Of a stretch of 33,581 nt of DNA, positions 15,048 through 23,006 are shown piece after piece (the first letter of the stretch is position 1; the number at the start of each line of letters is the position of its first letter). The DNA is from Clostridia bacterium (GTDB lineage Bacteria > Bacillota > Sulfobacillia > DUSP01). The DNA is taken from NCBI GenBank assembly GCA_012842575.1, contig DUSP01000052.1, positions 1-33,581 on the forward strand, written 5' to 3'. The notes under the pieces were generated by a model. That model was not told the DNA's origin. It saw only the letters and a list, made by a program, of their open reading frames with translations, and ran no database searches. A program made the translations under genes and the position numbers.

Positions 15048-16859
15048 GTGCTTTCTCGTATACGCAGCATGGGAATCCAGGGGATCGAATCCTACGAAGT
15101 CACCGTGGAGGTCGACGTTTCCAGAGGCCTTCCGTCCTTCAACATCGTGGGATTAGGTGACCGAATCGTGAGTGAAGCAAAGGAGAGGGTAAGAGCGGCC
15201 ATCAGGAATTCGGGCCTGGACTTTCCGCTCGAACGAATAACGGTCAATCTCTTGCCCTCCGATGTACCGAAGGAAGGGTGTGGATTCGACTTAGCCATCG
15301 CCACGGGCATCCTCGCTTCCACGGGGCAAATACCGAGGGATGAACTCTCCGACATGCTGATCGTGGGAGGTCTCGGGTTGGACGGAGCGGTTTGGGAGGT
15401 CGAGGGGGCCCTTGTGTTGGCTTCCGGCGCCAAGGACGGGCTCTTAGTGCTGCCACCTGGCAACGCGGCTGAAGCCCTGGTAGTCCCACATGTCACCGCG
15501 ATAACCCCTTATACCCTTTCAGCCTTGGTCGGACATCTGAGGAAGCAAAAAAGGCTGCCCGAATATAAAGGGGTGATCCCCCGATCCCGAGACGGCGTGC
15601 GACCTTTTGATACACCCCATTGTTCCCCCGAATGCGATGACGACCGAGAAAAGTCAAAAGGGGCCGACGCCCGGATCCAGGCGAGGCCCGCTGACTTTTC
15701 CGATACGGGTAGCACGGAAGATGCCATCTTAGATATGGCAGAGGTAATAGGGCACGAAATGGCAAAGAGGGCGTTGGAAATAGCGGCCGCGGGTTTTCAC
15801 AGTGTGTTCATGAGCGGCCCTCCCGGTGCGGGCAAGACCATGCTTTCGAGGCGGCTCCCCAGCATCATGCCCGACCTGACGTATGAAGAGGCCGTCGTCG
15901 TCACAAAGACTTGGAGTGTCGCCGGCATGCACAAGGGAGGCTTAATCTTCAGGGCACCGTTCAGGTCTCCCCATCATACCATAACGGTTTCCGGCATGGT
16001 GGGAGGAGGCCGCAATCCTAAACCCGGCGAAGTGAGCCTCGCTCACGGAGGAATTCTGTTTTGCGACGAGCTCCCTCTCTTTAAGCGAGACGTCCTCGAG
16101 ACCCTAAGGCAGCCCATGGAGGATGGGGAAGTGAGCGTCTCCCGAAGCGGAGCCAAGGTGGTGTACCCGTCGAGGTTTATGTTGGTGGCGGCTCAGAACC
16201 CCTGTCCTTGCGGAGGATTACGTCTCGATGGCAGCGGTGAATGTAAGTGCACGCCCTGGGAAATACGGAGGTACAAGATGCGGGTACCGACCCCCATCCT
16301 CGACAGGATTGACATCTTCATCGAACTCGACGAGACGGATTGGCGAACGCAAGATTGGGGTACTCGAAACGGGCAAAATGGGAGCCTAGGAGACTCAGAT
16401 CGGGGATGCGGCGACGAAAACGTCTGCGGGGAAACCCGCAAGATACGAAAGTCGCCCCGCCCTGACGCGGAACCATCTGCTTCCATAAAGGTCCGGACCG
16501 AAATGGCGCGCAACATTCAAAGGGAAAGGCTCGGAGGGGAAAGGTCTAAAAAAGAAGGAGCTTCTGAGAGTACGCCCGGCACGTTGGGTAGGATCTTGGC
16601 CAACGGCTCCATGACTCCCGGCGAGGTCAGACGTTTTGTATCACTCACACCCGAAGCGCGGCGTTGCCTCGAAATGGCCGCAAAGGGGCACAAATTGAGC
16701 ATGAGGGGCATCTCCCGTACCATGAAGGTCGCAAGGACCATCGCCGATCTCGAAGGCGACATGCTTGTCAGGTCGCATCACATGGAGGAGGCCTTGTCGT
16801 ATCGCGAGGTGAGCGACAAAGACTTTCCGGTTTCCTGGTACGGGAAAGCCGCCCGATAA
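15048..16859 (+). CDS. comM: ComM/YifB-family AAA+ ATPase (Mg chelatase-like)
   Basis: In Gram-negatives ComM is a hexameric helicase that promotes branch migration during natural transformation; YifB homologues are widespread. GTG at 15048 gives MLSRIRSMGIQGIESYEVTV, close to the family start. The first 170 residues form the Lon-like S5 domain. The AAA+ core has Walker A GPPGAGKT at 257-264, Walker B ILFCDEL, and a zinc-binding-type loop CPCGG...CKC near 386-405. A C-terminal lid domain follows. At 603 residues it is about 100 longer than usual. The extra is in two hydrophilic, poorly conserved inserts, at about 175-225 and 430-500. The 198-bp gap before it (14850-15047) shows no gene or clear promoter. 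Confidence 0.95.
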   Translation: MLSRIRSMGIQGIESYEVTVEVDVSRGLPSFNIVGLGDRIVSEAKERVRAAIRNSGLDFPLERITVNLLPSDVPKEGCGFDLAIATGILASTGQIPRDELSDMLIVGGLGLDGAVWEVEGALVLASGAKDGLLVLPPGNAAEALVVPHVTAITPYTLSALVGHLRKQKRLPEYKGVIPRSRDGVRPFDTPHCSPECDDDREKSKGADARIQARPADFSDTGSTEDAILDMAEVIGHEMAKRALEIAAAGFHSVFMSGPPGAGKTMLSRRLPSIMPDLTYEEAVVVTKTWSVAGMHKGGLIFRAPFRSPHHTITVSGMVGGGRNPKPGEVSLAHGGILFCDELPLFKRDVLETLRQPMEDGEVSVSRSGAKVVYPSRFMLVAAQNPCPCGGLRLDGSGECKCTPWEIRRYKMRVPTPILDRIDIFIELDETDWRTQDWGTRNGQNGSLGDSDRGCGDENVCGETRKIRKSPRPDAEPSASIKVRTEMARNIQRERLGGERSKKEGASESTPGTLGRILANGSMTPGEVRRFVSLTPEARRCLEMAAKGHKLSMRGISRTMKVARTIADLEGDMLVRSHHMEEALSYREVSDKDFPVSWYGKAAR

Positions 16860-16923
16860 GGGCCGAAAGGCCTGATAAACGCCCAATAAACGCTCATAAA
16901 CGCCCGATAAATGTCCGATAAGT
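16851..16923 (+). repeat. Degenerate 11-bp tandem repeat over the comM stop
   Basis: Six units share the pattern GYYCRATAAR: GCCCGATAAGG (16851-16861, containing the comM stop), GCCTGATAAAC (16870-16880), GCCCAATAAAC (16881-16891), GCTCATAAAC (16892-16901, one base short), GCCCGATAAAT (16902-16912) and GTCCGATAAGT (16913-16923). Each unit carries a TAA, so stops recur in several frames. Confidence 0.88.
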
Positions 16924-16975
16924 GATCGAGGTTCTGTCACGTTCTTTGCAATAAAGCCTTGTCAAGACATAAGAT

Positions 16976-16992
16976 ATACGGCTCGATCGTAT
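16976..16992. promoter_or_regulatory. Palindrome upstream of the acyl-CoA dehydrogenase
   Basis: ATACG (16976-16980) and CGTAT (16988-16992) are inverted around a 7-bp spacer, about 80-90 bp before the dehydrogenase start. This could be an operator for a metabolic regulator. No strong promoter is evident in 16924-17063. AAAGGAGGG at 17007-17015 is a good ribosome binding sequence but lies too far from the likely start codon. Confidence 0.3.
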
Positions 16993-17069
16993 GGATTTGC
17001 CCATCGAAAGGAGGGAAGCGGCGCTTTATTCCCGGGCTACTGGCTCCAAACCCCCGGCGCCGCATGTTC

Positions 17070-18233
17070 ATGGTGAATTATTTGTTGAACGAAGACGAGG
17101 TCATGATCAGAGATTTAGCACGTCGCTTCGCCCGCGAAAGGGTAGCTCCCCTAGCGGCAGAGCTTGACGAAAAAGAAGAATTCCCGCGGGATCTCCTGAA
17201 GGACATGGCGAAGTCTGACCTGTTTGCCGTCTCGATGCCCGAGGAGTACGGGGGTACTGGGGAGAGCCTTTTTCAGCTTTGCCTTGTGGTAGAAGAACTG
17301 AGCTGGGCTTGTCCGGGTGTGGCCACGAGTTACGCCGCATCGTGGCTCGGGTCGGCACCCATTCTCATCGCCGGGACTCCTGAGCAGAAACGCAGATTTT
17401 TGCCCCGCCTTGCGGCAGGTGAAGCCATTGCCGCTTTCGCGCTCACCGAGGCGGACGCAGGTAGCGACGCCGGTTCCATCAAAACGAGGGCCGAAAGACG
17501 AGGGGAAGGGTACGTACTCAACGGGACGAAGCAATGGGTCACCAACGGCGGCGAGGCCCAGGTATACACCGTCATTGCTATGACGGATCCTTCCAAAGGC
17601 GCCAGGGGTGCCAGCGCCTTCGTGGTGGAGAAGGGCACGCCTGGTTTTTCTTTTGGCAAGAAGGAGAAGAAAATGGGAATCCGGGCTTCGGCCACCTGTG
17701 AGCTGGTGTTCGAGGAGTGCTTTATCCCGAAGGAAAACCTGATTGGGCGCGAGGGAACTGGTTTCATCATCGCCATGAAAACCCTCGACAAAGCAAGGCC
17801 CGGCGTAGGAGCGCAAGCCGTAGGGCTTGCCCAAGGGGCCCTTGACAGAGCCGTGGAGTATGCCGCCACGCGGAAGCAGTTCGGCCAGCCGATCATCTCA
17901 TTTCAAGCCATCGGACACATGCTGGCGGATATGGCTACCCAAATCGAAGCGGCGCGCGCCTTGGTATATTCGGTGGCGAGGATGATCGACGCCGGCGCAA
18001 AGGAGTATTCCAAGGAGTCGGCCATGGCGAAGATGTTCGCTTCCGATGTGGCCATGCGGGTCACTACGGACGCACTTCAGATATTCGGTGGCTATGGCTA
18101 CATGAGAGACTATCCCATGGAGAAACTCATGAGGGACGCCAAAGTCACCCAGATATATGAGGGAACGAACCAAATCCAGCGAAACGTGATAGCACAGGAA
18201 CTCATCCGCCAGGCCGGTCGTCGCAAGGAGTGA
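17070..18233 (+). CDS. Acyl-CoA dehydrogenase (short-chain/butyryl type)
   Basis: This FAD enzyme oxidises acyl-CoA to enoyl-CoA and passes electrons to electron-transfer flavoprotein, acting in fatty-acid or branched-chain amino acid degradation or, in anaerobes, in butyrate-type reactions. The start ATG at 17070 (387 residues) gives MVNYLLNEDEVMIRDLARRFA, near the family N-terminus; ATG 17064 is almost equivalent. FAD/substrate segments FALTEADAGSDAGSIKT and QIFGGYGYMRDYPMEKLMRD are present, and the likely catalytic base is E364 in IYEGTNQIQR. The exact chain length cannot be told from the sequence. It lies between comM and dprA, a DNA-processing context to which it has no obvious link, and overlaps dprA by 4 bp (GTGA). 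No gene for an electron-transfer flavoprotein lies nearby. Confidence 0.93.
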   Translation: MVNYLLNEDEVMIRDLARRFARERVAPLAAELDEKEEFPRDLLKDMAKSDLFAVSMPEEYGGTGESLFQLCLVVEELSWACPGVATSYAASWLGSAPILIAGTPEQKRRFLPRLAAGEAIAAFALTEADAGSDAGSIKTRAERRGEGYVLNGTKQWVTNGGEAQVYTVIAMTDPSKGARGASAFVVEKGTPGFSFGKKEKKMGIRASATCELVFEECFIPKENLIGREGTGFIIAMKTLDKARPGVGAQAVGLAQGALDRAVEYAATRKQFGQPIISFQAIGHMLADMATQIEAARALVYSVARMIDAGAKEYSKESAMAKMFASDVAMRVTTDALQIFGGYGYMRDYPMEKLMRDAKVTQIYEGTNQIQRNVIAQELIRQAGRRKE

Positions 18234-19522
18234 ATACGGTAAACACGACGCAGGGTTCGCGTGATTCACGGCATACAAAAGACCTATATAGCTGGATACA
18301 CCTTGCAAACCTCCCGGGTATAGGACCGCGGCGGTTCCTCGATCTCCTTTCCCTTTTCGGCTCGCCGGCCATGGTGCTCTCGCTCCCGGAGGGGGTCCTG
18401 CGCGATGCGCCCGGCATCGGCGCAGGACTGGCTCGGGTCATCGCCCATGGCAGACCCAAGGTGGATGCGGAACGGGAGGTTGCCCTCATGGAGAAGGCCG
18501 GCGTAACTCTCATCACGTACGACGACCCGTTTTATCCCGGGCTTCTCAGGGAGATCCACGATCCGCCGCCCTACCTCTATGTCGCCGGCAACCCATCGTG
18601 TCTCGCGGGGCAACTCATAGCCATAGTAGGCACGAGAAAGGTCACTCCATACGGACGGGCGGTGGCGAAAACCCTCGCTCGGGATCTCGCAGGTAATGGC
18701 TTTACCATCGTAAGCGGACTCGCAATTGGCGTCGACACTTGGGCGCATGTGGGGGCGTTGGAGGGCGGCGGCGCTACTTTAGCCGTCTTGGGGTGTGGGG
18801 TAGACGTCATTTACCCTAATGAGAACAGAGGGCTTGCCGCGAAGGTCCTCGAACACGGATGCCTTGCGTCCGAGTTTCCCATGGGTACCAAACCGGGCCC
18901 CGGTAATTTTCCCGAGAGGAATAGGATCGTGAGCGGGATGTCTTTGGGCACAATAGTGGTCGAAGCGGGACCCAAAAGCGGGGCGCTCATCACTGCAAAA
19001 CATGCGTTGGAGCAGAACCGGGAGGTATTTGCGGTTCCCGGTAGCGTGCTCGGCTCAAATTCAAAGGGTTGTCACGATTTGATCAAATCAGGTGCCAGGC
19101 TGGTGGAGTCTTGGGAAGACGTGGTTTCGGAGATCCCCGCGCTTGCGACGGGCGGTTTGGACCGCCGCCGTAACACCTCCGATAACGACGACGCGCCTCT
19201 CATCCTCGGTAAATCTTCACTAAACTTGTCATATGTAGAGACGGCCGTATATAATGCTTTGAAGGGTAGGGTCTCCCATAGCGGTGAAGTAGTAAGGTCG
19301 GTACTAGAGACCGAGCCGGAAATAAAGCCCGGGGAAGTGCTCGCCGCCTTGTCGAAGCTCTGCATGACCGGTGTCCTCGTCGAGTATCCCGGTAGGTTTT
19401 TCGGCGTTTCGCCGACTTATGGCGGTCGTAGGAGTGTGAGCAGTGTCCGAGACATCCCAAACACAAAAGAACACCAAGAAACAAAAACCCCTGATAATCG
19501 TCGAATCTCCGGCGAAGGCTAG
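18230..19522 (+). CDS. dprA: DNA-processing protein DprA (Smf)
   Basis: DprA binds incoming single-stranded DNA during transformation and loads RecA; homologues also occur in non-competent species. The GTG at 18230 overlaps the dehydrogenase stop; no better start exists before the conserved region. The protein has 430 residues. An N-terminal helix-hairpin-helix/SAM-like part (LANLPGIGPRRFLDLL) precedes the Rossmann-like core with AIVGTRKVTPYGRAV, IVSGLAIGVDTWAHVGAL, LGCGVDVIYPNEN, FPERNRIVSGMS and VVEAGPKSGALITAKHALE. A C-terminal winged helix is at about residues 330-395. The last 27 residues are encoded in DNA also used by topA, which starts 80 bp before the dprA stop. Confidence 0.96.
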   Translation: MNTVNTTQGSRDSRHTKDLYSWIHLANLPGIGPRRFLDLLSLFGSPAMVLSLPEGVLRDAPGIGAGLARVIAHGRPKVDAEREVALMEKAGVTLITYDDPFYPGLLREIHDPPPYLYVAGNPSCLAGQLIAIVGTRKVTPYGRAVAKTLARDLAGNGFTIVSGLAIGVDTWAHVGALEGGGATLAVLGCGVDVIYPNENRGLAAKVLEHGCLASEFPMGTKPGPGNFPERNRIVSGMSLGTIVVEAGPKSGALITAKHALEQNREVFAVPGSVLGSNSKGCHDLIKSGARLVESWEDVVSEIPALATGGLDRRRNTSDNDDAPLILGKSSLNLSYVETAVYNALKGRVSHSGEVVRSVLETEPEIKPGEVLAALSKLCMTGVLVEYPGRFFGVSPTYGGRRSVSSVRDIPNTKEHQETKTPDNRRISGEG

Positions 19523-21584
19523 GACCATTCAGAAATTCCTGGGTCAAAGATGGACCGTGAAGGCTTCTATGGGACACGTCCGCGACCTTCCGAAAAGCCG
19601 CCTCGGCGTTGACGTGGAAAACCGGTTCGAACCGAGGTATATCAATATCCGCGGAAAGGCGGACATCATCAACGCCTTGAGGAAAAGTGCGGGCGAAGCG
19701 TCCCGTGTCTACCTGGCTACCGACCCCGACAGAGAGGGAGAGGCCATTTCCTGGCATCTCCTCGAGATCCTCAACCTGGACCACGACGAAGATTGCAGGG
19801 TGGAATTCCATGAAATCACAAAGGACGTAGTGCAAAAGGCGCTATCCTCACCGAGGCCCATTAACCCTAACTTGGTCGACGCCCAGCAGGCCAGGCGGAT
19901 CCTTGACAGGTTGGTGGGATATAAGCTCTCGCCCCTGCTCTGGAGGAAGATCCGGGGCGGTCTGAGCGCGGGCCGCGTACAGTCGGTGGCGGTCAGGATG
20001 ATCTGCGACAGGGAGGCGGAAATCGAGGCCTTTACTCCCGAAGAATACTGGACCATCACCGCACTGCTCAGCGACGACGAAAACCCACCGTTTAAAGCGC
20101 GGTTCTTCGGAACCCTTGCGGGAAAAGTCGACATACGTAACGCCGGCGAGGCTCAGCGCATAATGGACGCTGTCAGAGACGTCCCCTTTACGGTGATTTC
20201 CACCGCGACAAAGGAGCGAAGGCGAAACCCCGCTTTGCCCTTTATCACGTCGACCCTACAGCAAGAGGCGTCAAGGAAGCTCGGGTTCACGGTCAAGAAA
20301 ACCATGCTCATAGCGCAGCAGCTCTACGAGGGGCTCGATATAGGGCCGGAAGGAACCGTAGGTCTCATCACTTACCTTCGCACCGACTCCACCCGAATCA
20401 GCGAAGCCGCGACCCGTGAGGCTCGCAATTTCATAAAGGAGCGTTTCGGGACACAATACGTATCGGATGTGCGTCAGCAGCCCGAGAGCAAGAAGCCAGG
20501 CATACAGGGCGCCCATGAGGCCATCCGACCCACCAGCGTTCACAGAGAACCTTCGAGCCTCACCCAGTTCCTCACGCCGGACCAGTTCAAGCTTTACAGA
20601 CTTATCTGGGATCGTTTCGTGGCAAGCCAAATGTCGGCGGCCGTATACGACGTCAGAACGGCCGACATCCAGGCTGGGCCTTATCTTTTCAAGGCTTCCG
20701 GGTCCAGATTGAGATTTCCGGGCTTTACCGTCCTTTATAGCGAGGGTGAGGACGGTAAGGCCGACAATGAAGAGGAGTTCTTGCCGGAACTCAAAGAAGG
20801 TCAAGAGCTCAGTCTAATAGGACTCGAAGACGAGCAGCACTTCACTCAGCCCCCTCCGAGGTTTACAGAGGCGATGTTGGTCAAAGCGCTGGAGGAAAAG
20901 GGTATAGGTCGTCCAAGTACGTATGCCCCCATCATCCAAACGATCCAAGATCGCGGTTACGTCAAAAAGGTTCAGAGACGCTTTGTCCCCACGGACCTCG
21001 GCAAGGTGGTGGTGAACTTGCTGAGAGAGCATTTCGCTGAGATAGTGGATATCGAATTCACGGCGAACCTCGAAAAGAAGCTTGACCTCATAGAGGAAGG
21101 TGAGGTCTCCTGGAGAAGCGTTCTTGAGGAGTTTTACGGTCCTTTTGCCGAGCGTTTGGCGCGTGCGGAAAGACTCATAGGTAAGGTGGAAATACCGGCG
21201 GAAATGACCTCGGAGAAGTGTGAGAAATGCGGACGGCCCATGGTGGTGAAAGAGGGTCGGTACGGGAAGTTCCTGGCCTGCTCCGGCTTCCCCGAATGCA
21301 AGAACTCCAAGCCGCTTCTCCTCGAAATCGGGGTTCCTTGTCCGCTTTGTGGCGCCCCCATCGTCGAGCGGCATACGAAAACAGGGCGGGTGTTTTACGG
21401 ATGTTCCGCTTACCCCCAGTGCTCCTTTACATCCTGGGACAAACCCGTCTCGGAAAGGTGCCCTGTGTGTGGGGGTCCGATGGTCGAAAGGAGGTCGGCT
21501 CAGGGGAAGACGAGCCTAAAATGTACGAATAGGGAGTGTCCGGCGGCGGGGGGTGATGGAAAACGGCCAAAGGAGGCAGGGTGA
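19443..21584 (+). CDS. topA: DNA topoisomerase I (type IA)
   Basis: TopA relaxes negative supercoils through a 5'-phosphotyrosyl intermediate. GTG at 19443 has AGGAG (19430-19434) 8 bp upstream and is the only standard start before the TOPRIM domain, so the coding region overlaps dprA by 80 bp. The product has 713 residues. TOPRIM motifs are LIIVESPAKARTIQKFLG and ATDPDREGEAISWHLLEIL. The active tyrosine is Y311 in GLITYLRTDSTRIS. Three C-terminal Cys4-type zinc ribbons follow (CEKCG...CSGFPEC, CPLCG...CSAYPQC, CPVCG...CTNREC). Its stop overlaps the trmFO GTG. Confidence 0.98.
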   Translation: MSETSQTQKNTKKQKPLIIVESPAKARTIQKFLGQRWTVKASMGHVRDLPKSRLGVDVENRFEPRYINIRGKADIINALRKSAGEASRVYLATDPDREGEAISWHLLEILNLDHDEDCRVEFHEITKDVVQKALSSPRPINPNLVDAQQARRILDRLVGYKLSPLLWRKIRGGLSAGRVQSVAVRMICDREAEIEAFTPEEYWTITALLSDDENPPFKARFFGTLAGKVDIRNAGEAQRIMDAVRDVPFTVISTATKERRRNPALPFITSTLQQEASRKLGFTVKKTMLIAQQLYEGLDIGPEGTVGLITYLRTDSTRISEAATREARNFIKERFGTQYVSDVRQQPESKKPGIQGAHEAIRPTSVHREPSSLTQFLTPDQFKLYRLIWDRFVASQMSAAVYDVRTADIQAGPYLFKASGSRLRFPGFTVLYSEGEDGKADNEEEFLPELKEGQELSLIGLEDEQHFTQPPPRFTEAMLVKALEEKGIGRPSTYAPIIQTIQDRGYVKKVQRRFVPTDLGKVVVNLLREHFAEIVDIEFTANLEKKLDLIEEGEVSWRSVLEEFYGPFAERLARAERLIGKVEIPAEMTSEKCEKCGRPMVVKEGRYGKFLACSGFPECKNSKPLLLEIGVPCPLCGAPIVERHTKTGRVFYGCSAYPQCSFTSWDKPVSERCPVCGGPMVERRSAQGKTSLKCTNRECPAAGGDGKRPKEAG

Positions 21585-22930
21585 TCGTCATCGGCGGCGG
21601 ACTTGCGGGAAGTGAAGCTGCTTGGCAGGTCGCAAGGCGAGGCGTCGAGGTTACACTTTTCGAAATGCGGCCTTCGGTTCTTACCCCCGCGCACCGGACC
21701 GGTCTTTTGGCGGAACTCGTGTGCAGCAATTCGTTGGGGTCCAATGAAATCCATACCGCTTCTGGCATACTTAAGGAAGAGCTTCGGATTTACGGCTCCA
21801 TGGTCATCAAAGCGGCGGACCAATCCAGGGTTCCCGCGGGACAAGCCCTTGCAGTGGACAGAGAGAGGTTTGCCATTTGGGTTACTAACGCCGTGGAGAA
21901 CCATCCGCTGATAAGTGTCAGGCGCGAGGTAGTTGAAACGTTGCCCGAAGGCGAAGTGGTGGTGATCGCTTCGGGCCCCCTTACTGCGGAACCACTGACG
22001 AAAGCCATAGTCTCGTTGACCAAAGAAGATGTTCTTCACTTTTACGATGCGGTTTCTCCCATCGTGACGGCGGACTCGCTCGACCTCGAACACATCTTCG
22101 GGGGCTCGCGGTACGAGAGGGGGACTACCTCCTTTGACTATTTGAATGCGCCGATGAACCAGGAGGAGTATGAAGCATTTTGGTCCGCGCTGGTTTCGGC
22201 CAAAGTAGCTTCCAAGGAGATTCCCAAGGAGGAGGAATACTTCGAGGGTTGTTTGCCCATTGAGGAGCTTGCCCGGAGAGGTAAGGATACGCTCCGGTAT
22301 GGCCCGTTGAAACCCGTTGGGCTCGTGGACCCGCGTACGGGTACGCAAGCGTACGCGGTGGTGCAGTTGCGCCGCGAAAACGCCTCGGGTTCCCTCTATA
22401 GTCTAGTGGGCTTTCAAACCGGGCTTCTATGGCCTGAGCAGCGTCGCGTATTCCGGATGATCCCGGGTTTGAGGGAGGCTGAGTTCGTCCGTTACGGTGT
22501 AATGCACAGGAACACTTTCATCAATGCTCCCAGGATCCTAAAACCAACCCTCGAGGCCCCGACCGTGAGTAAAGCCACCGGTGGCAGGGTATTCTTCGCC
22601 GGTCAGATTTCGGGTTCCGAAGGGTATGTGGAGGCCATCGCGACGGGGCTGTTGGCGGGCGTCAACGCTTCCCGCATAAAGAGGGGTCTGCCTTTGATAG
22701 AACCGCCGCCCGATACCATGTTGGGCGGGCTTTCTCATGGCATGACGACCGAAAGTGCTTCCGACTTTCAGCCGGTGAACGCAAGCTTTGCCCTGCTCGG
22801 ACCCGTGATGGACCGCATAAAACCTAAAGGATCAAGGCGTAGAGGGTTTAAAGCCAAACGCGAATACCGCATGACGGTCGCCAAGATATGTTTGGAAAGA
22901 GCTAGGAAATTAGCGAATATTATGACTTAA
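21581..22930 (+). CDS. trmFO: Folate-dependent tRNA(m5U54) methyltransferase TrmFO
   Basis: TrmFO uses methylenetetrahydrofolate and FAD to form ribothymidine at position 54 of the tRNA T-loop, replacing the SAM enzyme TrmA in most Firmicutes. GTG at 21581 gives MIVIGGGLAGSEAAW, the FAD dinucleotide-binding start, and 449 residues; AAGGAGG is 4 bp upstream. Catalytic-type cysteines are C48 (ELVCSNSLGSN) and C224 (YFEGCLPIEE), matching the two known functional cysteines of the B. subtilis enzyme. The FAD-binding C-terminal segment FFAGQISGSEGYVEAIATGLLAGVNA is present. It overlaps topA by 4 bp, and a new promoter lies just after its stop. Confidence 0.98.
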   Translation: MIVIGGGLAGSEAAWQVARRGVEVTLFEMRPSVLTPAHRTGLLAELVCSNSLGSNEIHTASGILKEELRIYGSMVIKAADQSRVPAGQALAVDRERFAIWVTNAVENHPLISVRREVVETLPEGEVVVIASGPLTAEPLTKAIVSLTKEDVLHFYDAVSPIVTADSLDLEHIFGGSRYERGTTSFDYLNAPMNQEEYEAFWSALVSAKVASKEIPKEEEYFEGCLPIEELARRGKDTLRYGPLKPVGLVDPRTGTQAYAVVQLRRENASGSLYSLVGFQTGLLWPEQRRVFRMIPGLREAEFVRYGVMHRNTFINAPRILKPTLEAPTVSKATGGRVFFAGQISGSEGYVEAIATGLLAGVNASRIKRGLPLIEPPPDTMLGGLSHGMTTESASDFQPVNASFALLGPVMDRIKPKGSRRRGFKAKREYRMTVAKICLERARKLANIMT

Positions 22931-22933
22931 CTA

Positions 22934-22962
22934 TTGTCAAGACCTTGTGAATGTGGTATCAT
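22934..22962 (+). promoter_or_regulatory. SigA-type promoter with extended -10 for xerC-hslVU-codY
   Basis: TTGTCA (22934-22939), a 17-bp spacer and TATCAT (22957-22962) with a TG dinucleotide one base upstream form a strong vegetative promoter directly after the trmFO stop. The predicted start near 22969 leaves a leader of about 38 nt before xerC. Confidence 0.8.
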
Positions 22963-23006
22963 GTTGTAGAAATGCGTCAAGTGCTATGAAATGGGAGGCC
23001 TTTCTC

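Noticed and set aside
14857-15156. 99-codon open frame on + between yraN and comM
   Set aside because: It overlaps the conserved comM N-terminus and has no clear family features or ribosome binding site.
17007-17030. ATT or other unusual start for the acyl-CoA dehydrogenase just after AAAGGAGGG
   Set aside because: An ATT codon at 17028 is in frame but would add residues unlike the family; the start at 17064/17070 fits homologues better despite the lack of a close ribosome binding site.
17151-17834. 227-codon open frame on - opposite the acyl-CoA dehydrogenase
   Set aside because: It is antisense to a gene with all family motifs and has no start signal or similarity I can recognise.
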